From: Blastocystis hominis
Lineage: Eukaryota > Sar > Bigyra > Opalinata > Blastocystidae
DNA length: 64,000 nucleotides
Direction: 5' to 3'
Assembly (NCBI RefSeq): GCF_000151665.1
Contig: NW_013171816.1
Coordinates: forward strand, 1,560,204-1,624,203
Numbering within the stretch: the first letter of the stretch is position 1; each line of letters starts with the position of its first letter. The translations under genes were made by a program, and so were the position numbers. A model generated the notes under the pieces. It made no database searches, was not told where the DNA came from, and saw nothing but the letters and a program-made list of their open reading frames with translations. Of the stretch, positions 9,898 through 19,349 are shown one piece after another.

Positions 9898-11442
9898 ATG
9901 AGAAGTGTTGTTTTTTTCCTGTATGCTATTGTAATATTCGTGTCTTGCTTCATTATTGTATCGCTGAATAGGCTACCCAATGATTTTGGAAAGGTAGCTC
10001 TACCGGTCGGGTTTGTTGATTACAGTGATTCTGCTACTCAGAAAGCGTCATTTCCGCAGACAAAAACGCTAAGGCGAGATTCTCCCAGTGCTCCCTTCCT
10101 TGGGGATCAGACAGAGCAGATTCCTAGAATACCTAAATCAGAAGAAGCGAAAATCATACCGCCGGCTTTTACACAAGTGAAGGAGGAGAAAAAGGTTGTT
10201 CCTACACAGAAAGTTCAAAAGAGTATACCAGTAGTTCGTAATGGGGAGAAGGATTCATATGTCATAAATCCACAGAGCTTATTGCATAAGGTCATTCATT
10301 ATGAACCCTTTGTAATTCCGCCCCCAATTCGTACACGGAGTATGAAGTTTAGTCCTCTGCAAGATTTCTCGGAGTATTACAAGTTTCTGAAAGCTGCTTC
10401 CAACCGTTGTGACTTGGATATCTGCAAAAGACCTTTAAAGTACTTGAATCAGTTTTCTTCGTGGGATTGCCGCAAGTTCCCTTCTCTCTGTTCTGACCCC
10501 TCTGCCTTTTTGATAATGCAAGAGCCGAAGTATTTGGAGGGAAGAGTCGATATCATTGAAAACGGAGTAGTATCGCATAACTTGGATTGTGGCTGGCCGG
10601 CAGACCACACGAAGAGCGAGAATCAATTCGATAGTCGATTGGTGGGCCATTTCCAAGGAACGTTGGTCCCTATGGTGGTTCCTGAAGGATTAAGTTTCCA
10701 ACACTTTGTAGACGGCGTTCTTCCAAAGCTTGTCATCCTAGTGGATATTCTACGGAAAGAGCCATCCTATACGATGGCCATGGATATGAGAATCGTCAAG
10801 GGCATGCCGAAGCAGTTGTTGGAACGAATGGGATTGCTCAGTGGTACGATTACTTCCTGGGATTCCCTTCCTTGGAAGAACGGGCAGCTCTACGCAGATA
10901 AGCTGATTATGGGATGCAAGGTTCCTCCACTGCATCCCGAATTGTGGCAGAAGGCGCAAGATCTGTTCGATCTGCCGTGGAAGAAAGAGGGCTGGAAACA
11001 GAAACGACACATTATGCTGTATTTGTCGAGAAAGCAAGGAACGAGTAATCCAGGACGAGATGTCGTTAACGAGAACGCATTGCTGAAAGAACTCGAGCAA
11101 TGGGCGAGTGAAAAGGGATTCGAGTTGGTGGTGTTTACGGCATCGGACTACAAAACACTCGACGATCTGTTCATGTTGTTGGCAGATGTGGATGTGGTGC
11201 TTGGGCCGCATGGAGGCGCGTTTTATAACATGCTGTTCATGAGGAGAGGGATTACAGTGATCGAGTTTGTGCCAGACTCGCGCATGTTTTTAAGTACGGC
11301 TCAGGCTGTGCATCTGATCATCTATCTTCAGGCTTCGCTTTTGGGGAATAATTACTTTAATATTCGCGCAGCTGACAAGGGGCATTCGAACATGTACATC
11401 AACCCTTCCCTGGTCCTCGAGATATTGAATTCTGCTTTCTAA
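9898..11442 (+). CDS. GT61-type (DUF563) glycosyltransferase, type II membrane protein
   Basis: Intronless. Start chosen at 9898 because MRSVVFFLYAIVIFVSCFII is a typical signal anchor, although the frame is open further upstream into the Mpv17 gene. A stem of ~100 residues is followed by the catalytic domain: CGWPADHTKSENQFDSRLVG, HFVDGVLPKLVIL, LSRKQGTSNPGRDVVNEN and DVDVVLGPHGGAFYNMLF, then GITVIEFVPD. The GPHGGA..N block with IEF downstream is typical of GT61 (EOGT and plant xylosyltransferases). Expected to act in ER/Golgi on glycoproteins. Sugar and acceptor cannot be told. TAA at 11440-11442. Confidence 0.78.
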   Translation: MRSVVFFLYAIVIFVSCFIIVSLNRLPNDFGKVALPVGFVDYSDSATQKASFPQTKTLRRDSPSAPFLGDQTEQIPRIPKSEEAKIIPPAFTQVKEEKKVVPTQKVQKSIPVVRNGEKDSYVINPQSLLHKVIHYEPFVIPPPIRTRSMKFSPLQDFSEYYKFLKAASNRCDLDICKRPLKYLNQFSSWDCRKFPSLCSDPSAFLIMQEPKYLEGRVDIIENGVVSHNLDCGWPADHTKSENQFDSRLVGHFQGTLVPMVVPEGLSFQHFVDGVLPKLVILVDILRKEPSYTMAMDMRIVKGMPKQLLERMGLLSGTITSWDSLPWKNGQLYADKLIMGCKVPPLHPELWQKAQDLFDLPWKKEGWKQKRHIMLYLSRKQGTSNPGRDVVNENALLKELEQWASEKGFELVVFTASDYKTLDDLFMLLADVDVVLGPHGGAFYNMLFMRRGITVIEFVPDSRMFLSTAQAVHLIIYLQASLLGNNYFNIRAADKGHSNMYINPSLVLEILNSAF

Positions 11443-11593
11443 GAATCGATTTCCACCGTTCGCTCTTCGAAAGATATCTCCCGCAACTGTAGCTCTTTCA
11501 TTTCAAACTTTATATCCTTTTTGTTCAACAAACACACCGAGCGAGAAGTGAGTAGAAACAGCTCCCAGTCGAAACTGGTAGTAACTCCATTTC

Positions 11594-12324
11594 TTAGAAG
11601 TAGATCTGCTGGACAGGTCCCATGGTGGACTTGATGTACACCACCTTAATGTTCTGCCACTTCTTCTTCAGCAGAGACACCAGGAAGTTGATGGAGAGCA
11701 CGATGTTGCTCTTCAGCTGGTCCTTGGTGAGCTCCACATGGCCCACAGGCACGGACAGGCACAGCACCTTCTTCATCTGGAACTTCACAGTGTGAAGGAT
11801 GCCCTTCACCTTCTCAGCGGGATCCTCGCTGTTGGTGATCACAGAGGGGAACTTTCCAGCTCTGTTCAGACCAGGTCCTATCAGTCTGGGAAGCTTCTTG
11901 ATCAGAGTATCCGAAGCGAGGAAGGCGTCGTACTTCTTGCAGAGCTTGCGGATCACCTTCTTGTTCTTGTTGATGGCGGTGATCTCATCCACGTTCATGC
12001 AGGGGATGTTCTCCTTCTTGCACAGCTGCTCGTGCTTATCGTTCACGAACACGCACACGTTGATCTTGGCACGAGTGGGGTTCGGGAGCTGGAAGGAACC
12101 AGCGAAACGCTTGTCCTTGGCAGGGTCAATCTGCTTCAGAGTGACCTGAAGCTCCACGGTCTCCACGAAACCTCTCTTCTTTCCCTTCAGAGTCTCACCG
12201 TCCATCTCAATCTCCTTTCCGGCAGAGTAGTCCAGAATGTTATCAAGAGCCTTGCTCAGAGTTTCGCTGTTAACCTTACTAGCACAACGTTAGAGAATTC
12301 GACTTCACCCAACACCTACCTCAT
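11594..12324 (-). CDS. RPL10A: Large-subunit ribosomal protein L10a (uL1)
   Basis: Full-length uL1 of the 60S L1 stalk. ATG AG is split from the main exon by a 41-nt intron (12279-12319), giving MSKVNSETLSKALDNILDYS. The main exon encodes the rest, including NVDEITAINKNKKVIRKLCK, LIGPGLNRAGKFPSVI and WQNIKVVYIKSTMGPVQQIYF. Codon use is strongly biased, as expected for a highly expressed gene. AACAAACA near 11527 (TGTTTGTT on the minus strand) lies ~60 bp past the stop, so this gene has a longer 3' UTR than most here. Convergent with the GT61 gene. Confidence 0.95.
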
Positions 12325-12798
12325 TTCTTTACGAAATATATGGAAGGGAAGAAAGGGAGGAATGAAACCGCCCCTCTTTCGTTTGGCATCATTTGATTGG
12401 ACAATCCAGACAACCAGGCGGTTAGCGATTTCTTTGAGAAGGTGTGTTATTGGCACAAAATACACTATGATAGGAGCGAATATGACATAAGAAAGGAAGG
12501 GAATGATTATTCAACAGTTTCTGTGCACTATTAGCAAACTAACCAATTTGTTTGGCATTCGTAAATAGACAATGTTGACTTCAGCTCCATTTTGTAAAGA
12601 TGAAAATTATCCACTCGATCGATTTGAAAATTACTGTGTATCACATTTCCATGTCTTCTATTATCAATGATCCCATAGAATCGAAGATATTGTAAATGGT
12701 ACCCTCCGGTGAGGATGTGCAAAATCTTGGGGAAAATGGGCTCACAAGAGGGTTTCCCATTCTTGCTATGTACATATATCTTAGGATCTAGAATAAAT
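12325..12798. other. Divergent intergenic region, no gene seen
   Basis: About 470 bp between the starts of L10a (-) and the sorting nexin (+). Small ORFs here have no recognisable content. It presumably holds both promoters. No TATA-like or repeated element stood out. Confidence 0.5.
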
Positions 12799-14725
12799 AT
12801 GTCTGAACAAGGTAGTATCTATGCTTAGTTTTGTGTTGTCAAGTTTTTCTGTGTAAATTCCATTGTTCTTGGTGTTTACCCTTGATGTAGAACAAACCGT
12901 TCCGCCCGCTGAGGTTCCTGCTCCTGTTGAGGCCGCTGCCCCTGCTGCTGAGCCTAGTGACCCCGTTGCTGAGCCTGCGCCTGTTGCTGAAGTGGCTGCC
13001 CCCGTTGCCGCTCCCGCTCCCGCCCCTGCGAAGCCGATGGTAGCTATTCCCGAAGCGGCTCCTATGCCTACGGAGAAGGTAGGTTTGGTGATGTGTTTCT
13101 GATGGATGTAGCCTGAGTTTGATATCAAAGTGACGAACCCTACCCGTGTGGCTGATGGAATGTCTTCTCATGTGAATTATACTGTAAACACGAACACGAC
13201 CAACGAGAAGTACAGCTACAGCCAGAGCGTCGTGGTGCGTCGTTACAACGACTTTTTGTGGCTGCATGATATTCTCACCGACGAGTACCCCTACGCGGTG
13301 ATTCCTCCGATGCCCGAGAAGAACACGATGAACCGTTTCGAGATCGAGTTCGTGGAGACTCGTCGTGCCTCTCTGCAGTCGTTCCTGCGCGAGATCGCCG
13401 CGGATCCGCTGCTGAAGGAGAGCAAGCGTCTGCGCACGTTCCTGACGGCGGACGACGAGAAGTTCGCTGAGGAGAAGGCGGAGACGAAGTCGTCTCTGAA
13501 GGATAGTTTGAAGGGCAACCCGATGGAGGCGGGTATGAAGCTGCTGAAGCTGATGGGCAACGGCCTGAACAAGGTGGGCACGCAGGTGCAGAAGAGCGTG
13601 CAGCAGCAGATGGGCGGCGAGGCGCCGATGAGCAAGGAGGACGAGAAGCTGGCGAAGTACGTGCAGTACATCAACGATCTGTCGGAGCAAGTGAACGCTC
13701 TGGCGACGCGCGCTTCGGAGTTCGTGGAGCACCAGAGCGATTTCACGGCGAACCTGATCGACCTGGGTCTGGCCATGAATCTGATGGGCCAGCTGCAGCA
13801 GGACGTCGTGGGCGATGCGATGCGCAGTCTGAACGACGCCATCAGCGTCATCCAGCAGATCTGGACGGAGAAGGGTCTGCGCGAGGACCGCGCCTTCGTG
13901 CAGCCCATGAAGCGCCTGGTGCTGCTGCTGAACGAGGTCAAGATGACCGTGGGTCGCCGCACGCTGATCCTCTCCAACTACCAGAGCGCCTGCCAGAGCC
14001 TGAAGAAGGCCAAGGCCACGTACAAGAAGCTGGCGTCGACGCCCGGAAAGAGCTCGAAGCTGCCCGGCGCCGAGGAGGAGATCGAGCGCTACAAGAAGCG
14101 CGCTGGCAAGCTGAAGAAGAAGCTGCACACGGTGACGGAGAAGATCAACGGCGTGCTGGACGACTTCCGCGACCGCAAGATGGCGCTGATCCGCAACATG
14201 GTGCTGGATCTGCTGCTGATCCAGATGCAGTACCACAAGCAGGTGGCCAACGTGTGGAGAAACTATCTCCCCGAGCTGCAGAAGATCAACCTGGAGGACG
14301 CGGTCAAGTCCGCGGAGGAGTTCGGTCTGGCGAGCGTCGACGAGAACCGTCCTCGCAATGCTGTGGCTGACTCGGACGATGACGATGACGATGACGACGA
14401 CGAGGACGATGAGAGCAAGGAGAGCGGAAGCGATAGCGATAGCGATAGCGACGAGAAGCCCAAGAAGAAGGCGAAGAAGCCGGCGAAGAAGAGCAAGAAG
14501 GATTCTAGCGAGAGTGAGAGCGAGAGTGATTCCGATGATGATGATTCCGATGATGATGACTCTGATGATTCGGATGACTCCGATGATTCTGATGATTCCG
14601 ATTCCGATGATGATGACTCCGATTCGGACGAAAAGCCCAAGAAGAAGGCAAAGAAATCGGCCAAGGGAAAGAAGGCGTCCAAGAAGAGTAAGAAGGACTC
14701 GAGTGATGACTCGGACTCTGACTAA
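12799..14725 (+). CDS. Sorting nexin (PX-BAR, Vps5/SNX1-like) with acidic Ser/Asp/Lys tail
   Basis: Starts MSEQ and is spliced to an Ala/Pro/Glu-rich linker. A 33-nt intron then precedes the PX domain: PEFDIKVTNPTRV, VVVRRYNDFLWLHDIL, FVETRRASLQSFLREIAADP. A BAR/Vps5 region follows (about residues 200-450; QSDFTANLIDLGLAMNLMG, KRAGKLKKKLHTV). PX binds PI3P and BAR bends tubules, as in the retromer SNX1/2 dimer. Unusual is the last ~120 residues: runs of Asp and Ser alternate with Lys/Ala blocks (EKPKKKAKK twice). This tail is not part of the canonical family. GC-rich, biased codons suggest high expression. Genomic TAA at the end. Confidence 0.88.
14370..14725 (+). repeat. Asp/Ser/Lys low-complexity repeat coding the SNX tail
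   Basis: Internally repetitive GAT/GAC, TCC/AGC and AAG codons. Two copies of an acidic run followed by EKPKKKAKK suggest a duplicated unit. Confidence 0.7.
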
Positions 14726-14882
14726 AAGCTTGATTTTGTATGGTAATTGCGTTCTTGTTGTTTTTTAAAATAACCTCGTTGTGTTTCTGATCACCCAAAC
14801 ACACATTCTTTTTTGTTTCTTCTGCATTCTTTCATCGATCTTTGTAACCTATCCCGCCTATACCCTGATTCATAGAAAATCC

Positions 14883-15436
14883 ATGATTAAGGCTCTCTTT
14901 ATTGTTAGCGTCTCGGGACAGCCTCGCTTTTCTAAATTCTATGAGTACATCGTATTTGTACTGACCAAGTGATGATCAAGTAGAAGATGGAAGACAGAAA
15001 GGAGATTATTCGAAAAATCTATGAAGCTGTTGTAAAACGATCGAGCAAGCTGTGTAATTTCGTTGAAGACAAAGCGTAAGGGATTAGAGGCTGGCTTTGA
15101 TATAGGCTCCAATTCTGGAAGGATCCGACCAAAATTGTGTACAGAAAGGTCTCCTCCATTATTGTGATTCTCGTAGCAGATGAGTCGGAGAGTGAACTCG
15201 GTTTGCTTGATCTCATCCAAGTCCTCATGGATATTCTCGAGGAATCGTTCGATGACCTCCGTGAGTATGATTTAATTTATAATATTGATCGTGTTCACTC
15301 CATGTTCGATGAAGTGATCATGGGAGGAATGGTGCTGGAGACAAACGTGGACAAGATCATGGCAACGATCAATGCAAAGAACAGCGTTGAATACAAGGGT
15401 GAAGAGAGTACTGGACGCCTTCCAACTATCAAGTAA
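14883..15436 (+). CDS. AP3S1: AP-3 complex small (sigma) subunit
   Basis: Small sigma chain of the AP-3 adaptor, which sorts cargo from endosomes to lysosome-related compartments. Exons joined by 32-nt and 30-nt introns give MIKALFIVSVSGQPRFSKFY, then KEIIRKIYEAVVKRSSKLCN, IVYRKVSSIIVILVADESES, ELGLLDLIQVLMDILEESFD, LIYNIDRVHSMFDEVIMGGM and VLETNVDKIMATINAKN. MGGMVLETN and the spacing match AP-3 sigma better than AP-1 to AP-5. Length ~165 aa is close to the family. TAA is followed within ~9 bases by TGTTTGTT (15445-15452). Confidence 0.9.
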
Positions 15437-15489
15437 CGTGTTTTTGTTTGTTTCAGGAAACATGCCATGCAACAACAACAACAACTAAG

Positions 15490-15528
15490 ACATGTCCACG
15501 ATGTCCACGATGTCCAAAATGTCCACGA
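15490..15528. repeat. Short tandem repeat (ATGTCCACG-like unit, 4 copies)
   Basis: Four imperfect copies of a 9-bp unit just past the stop codon of the minus-strand HMG gene, in the gap between convergent gene ends. The stretch before it is (CAA)n-like. Confidence 0.5.
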
Positions 15529-16181
15529 TTACTCAGAATCCTCACTAGCGACGGCCTCAGATTCGTTCGCTTCTCCAGAGTTGCTTGTCTCTTCAGCTTC
15601 GGATTCTTCCGACTCAGTGGTCGCTTTGGACTTGTCCGACTCAGTGGACTGGCTGCTCTCTTCCGACTCTTCCGACTCTTCTTTCTTGGATTGTTTCTTG
15701 GATTGTTTCTTGGCGGGTTTCTTCGATTTCTTGGTGGATTCCTTGGATTCCTTGGATTCCTTGGCTGATTCCTTCTCTTTCTTCTCCTTCTTTGAACTCT
15801 TCTTCTCCTCGGGATGGTTCTTCTTCCACTCCTTCATCTCCTCGTTGTATTTCTCCATCTCCTCTTTGTATCCCTTAGCGTACTCCTTTGAATAAACACG
15901 CTCATTCGTACTTACCGCTTGTTCTTCCTTTGATAAGGCCGACCACATGACACCGAGCTCCTTTGTGATCTCTGTAGGCTTCATTGCTGAACGTCAAAGA
16001 GATAAAAAACAAGTTTACTGGGATTGGCTTCTTTCACCGAAGCTCTCTTCTTGGTAGCAAAACGGAAGTACGGGGTGATCGGTCTCTTGGGCTTCGTTTC
16101 AGTGTCCTGTGTGCTCGATTTCTTTGACTACATGTTAGGACTTGTCTTCAAAAATACTGCGGTCTTCTTGTCGCAAACCAT
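15529..16181 (-). CDS. HMG-box protein with Lys/Glu/Ser-rich tail
   Basis: Likely abundant chromatin protein. Start ATG at 16181 (MVCDKKTA). A 30-nt intron leads to SKKSSTQDTETKPKRPITPY, FRFATKKRASVKEANP. A second short intron leads to MKPTEITKELGVMWSALSKE and EYAKGYKEEMEKYNEEMKEW. This is one HMG box: a basic PKRP start, YF..F instead of the common FF, and a conserved W in the second helix. The last ~90 residues are KKSKK and ESEES runs, as in HMGB-type or NHP6-like proteins with charged tails. TAA at 15529-15531. Confidence 0.82.
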
Positions 16182-16499
16182 GACTAGAAAAAAATAAAAT
16201 TAATATGAATGGTATTGACAGAATCTAAATTGGCGGGAAGACAAGTTCCATAGAATACATTGCAAAACCGCGGAACCTGTTTAGTTTTAAAAAACAATCT
16301 TGAAGGTTGATTCCATGTTGAATGCCAAAAAAGGAAAGGAAAGGACGTAGAGAAAACAATCACCAAAAATAGACGTAACGGATGAAAGTCCAACAATCAA
16401 CCCCAGTCTCAATCGCTGATATGCATACAGTTCAGAAAAAAAGAGGCAACCTTTTCAATCACAAACCAACTTTCCCTCCATATCTCATTCGTCAAAAAC
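16182..16499. other. Divergent intergenic region, no gene seen
   Basis: About 320 bp of AT-richer sequence between the HMG-box (-) and alpha-solenoid (+) starts. It presumably holds both promoters. Nothing else was recognised. Confidence 0.5.
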
Positions 16500-19293
16500 A
16501 TGAACAAGTGTTCTTCCTTTTCTTTAATTGATGATTTTGTCTGTGCACAAGGGACAGAACCTCTTTCCTACGCAGACCTTAAGATTTCGATGCCCAAGTT
16601 CATTAATGAGGAGAATTCTTCAGAAGATGCGGCCAATTCATTCTATCGAGTCTATTCAAGTGTAATCAATTGCAAAGAATCGATCCAGTGGATGTGGGGA
16701 AAAATCTCTGACGCAATTGACCGCTTTGGTTTTGTTTTCTCCCGATCCAATTACACATATGAAGATTCCTTTACAACGAGCGACCATGTGCTACTTCTAA
16801 CCTCTCGAATGATGCTAAAGTCCATGAGTGTACCAGGTGTGAAAGTGCTATGTCAACTTGTCGATGATCATATTGTGGACCACGTAAATGCTTCCGTTCT
16901 GTCACTGTGTGCTACTTCTTTTTTCTCCAAAATACAAACCACAAAGATCGAGAAGGACATTGTTCGTCTATTGACAACGTGGATCGAAAAGATTTCTCAT
17001 CTTCCTCAATGGGATAACGGAATTATGGAAGCATTTCTATGCCAATGGAACAAGGATTCGCTCTCCGAGACGTATTGGTTCGCTTTGAATTGTCTGGCTC
17101 CTTCATTTGAGTCTCAACTTGTTTCGTTCGTATTTCTTCCAATGATTGAAGCCAAACAAGTGAAGCAAGTGCTGAAGCAACTGGGGACGAACTGTCACAT
17201 ATTGTGCTACGATCTTTCTCTCATTATTCTACGTCTCTTTCAACCTCTAAATAAAGAGCACTTTGCTTTATGGATCGATTGTGTTCACTTTCTTGCAGAA
17301 ACGACTCCAATTCCAGACATTGATTACAGTTCTATCATAACTACGATGGTACGCTATGCGCTCAACGAACGAAACTCTTTGTTGTATCGCCAGAAATGCT
17401 TGAATTCTCTGAGCCTGCTCCTCTCCAAACATTCGCACGGAACAATCGAAATGAATGAAATGAATGAAATGATTGCCCTTCTTGCATCGATTCTTCGTTC
17501 ATCGAACGATCGATTGATCCAAAAAGGACTTGAACTCATCAGTATCCTTCACTTCACAAAAGAACAAGAAGGAATCATACGATCGACCCTCCTGATTCTG
17601 TATGAATTCCTTCTTCAAAGAGATTTCGAAGCAGGATCGGATGCGTCCTTAACTCGAATGAAATGCTTTCATCAATTGAAATCGTTCCGATTTGATCTTT
17701 GTGAACTGATTCAGCGAGTTCTCCTCCCCCTTCAATCCTTTTCACCCATTTTTCCACAGCAATCTGACTTGATTGAATTGATTCAAGAGACGTTGAAGCA
17801 TGGATTTGAGAGAGAACATCTCTTTCGAATGGGTGAAAATCGATGGAACGAAATCGCCTGCCTCGCATTGCAAATCGGACTATCCATTCCAGACAAAGAT
17901 CGATTGAGAAGCGAACTATCCGAGCAGTTTGCTCAGGACCTCGATGAGCATAAATTGTTCGCCTCCCTTTCTCTCTGTCAGTGCGTTTCATTCCAACCTC
18001 CGATTTCCATATTGGATCGAATTCTTTCTTTTTCACCTTCCCTCTCAACCGAAACCCTTTTAAACCTCTTCTGCCAGCTTTGGAACCAACAAAAAAACCC
18101 GATCGATCGAAGATACCTTATCCCCATTCTCCAACTCGCCTCCCATTCTTCTCTCTCCACTTCTCTCTCCCCATCCCTTCTTCTCATTTCCTCCCTTCCA
18201 TTCTCCTCTCTCCAAGAGTTTCTTGTTTCCTTATCAGCAGATATCATCAGTGACGAGCAGATTCTCTCGCTTCTCCGACTGCTCCGCGTAATCAACGAGA
18301 AATCCTACGCGATCAGCAAAGCGTCAGCGAAACAAATCGTCCAAGAAAATGACGTCGACGAGGAAATCCGCGAGCAAACCACGCAGGCATCGCAGGAAGC
18401 TTCGCTGAACGTACGAATGCAAAAGGGGTACGAAGTAGCTCGCCTATTTCCGGTCTGGGATTCTTTCGTGCTATGTTCCCTTGCTATCGTGCGACTTATC
18501 GAATGAGATGAGTGCTAGAGAAATGATTTGCTCCGACTTCACACACAACTCCACCACCCAGATCGAAATCATGAGAGAACTGGTGCTTCTCTCCCATCAA
18601 ATCTTGAAACACACACCTCGCTGTAACGAAACCGAGCTCTTTTCCCAGTTTCTCGTTGCCATCATGGAGATGGACGACCGAGCCGTTCTCCAATCCGTCA
18701 CGCCTTTGTGTGTGGCTGCACTTCTCGATGTGAACAGCGACGATTCCGCTGTGCTTCCGCGCTTGGAGGAATGCACTCGCACTCTCTGCACTGCGGAGTG
18801 TTTTGATTCGATTCAACAAATCCTGTTTCTTGTTCTTCACGCCATCTCCATGAATCAAATCCACGATAGTTATCTGCGAGCAGCATTCATCGCCTATTGC
18901 AGAGTTCCCACACTTCGCGAGGGCATCGAAGTCGGACTCAGCAGTCTCATGCGAAGCACTTCAAAGGGAGATTTGAACGATTATCTGCTTGATGGGATCG
19001 TGGATTGGCTGCGATGCGATCAAGACGAAGCGAACTGCATCGAGCCCATTCGCTTTTTGCTGCGAACCACGAAGGGAATCGATGAGAGAAAGGTGATCAA
19101 CACGCTCGTCGCGTTCTTTGTCAAGACGCCTTCGCTGCCTCTTTTGGAGCTGATCGCCTCGTACAAAACGGCGTGGGACGAGCACGCACACGCGCTGTTA
19201 GAAGAGTACTCGCGTGGAGAGCAGCCCTTCGGCGAACGCGTCAAGGAAGAGCTGCGAAGCCTGAAGAGAGCCAAACGATCCTCGCTTGTTTGA
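16500..19293 (+). CDS. Large helical-repeat (HEAT/ARM-like) protein, unknown
   Basis: A 668-codon open frame is followed by a second open frame beginning MSAREMICSDF at 18509. A GT..AG intron of ~40 nt (18470-18508) would join them in phase into a ~920-aa protein. The composition is leucine-rich amphipathic helices throughout, with no enzyme motif, consistent with an alpha-solenoid. A small in-frame duplication codes EMNEMNEM near 17450. I cannot assign a named family. The alternative is two overlapping genes, since the first frame ends in TGA at 18506, three bases before the second ATG. TGA at 19291-19293 overlaps a TGTTTGAG motif (19287-19294). Confidence 0.55.
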
Positions 19294-19309
19294 GTCAATC
19301 GCTTGAGTG

Positions 19310-19317
19310 AACAAACA
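19310..19317 (-). terminator. TGTTTGTT 3'-end motif of the FYVE/F-box/ARM gene
   Basis: Exact motif on the minus strand, ~33 bases beyond the gene's TGA. Confidence 0.55.
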
Positions 19318-19349
19318 CGAGCAAACCAAATGACCCAGTCACAGAATAC

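Noticed and set aside
12839-14236. 465-codon minus-strand frame
   Set aside because: Antisense to the sorting nexin PX-BAR exon, which has clear domain matches.
18506-18509. Two separate genes with TGA next to ATG instead of one alpha-solenoid gene
   Set aside because: A GT..AG segment joins both frames in phase and the composition continues. Kept as an alternative only.
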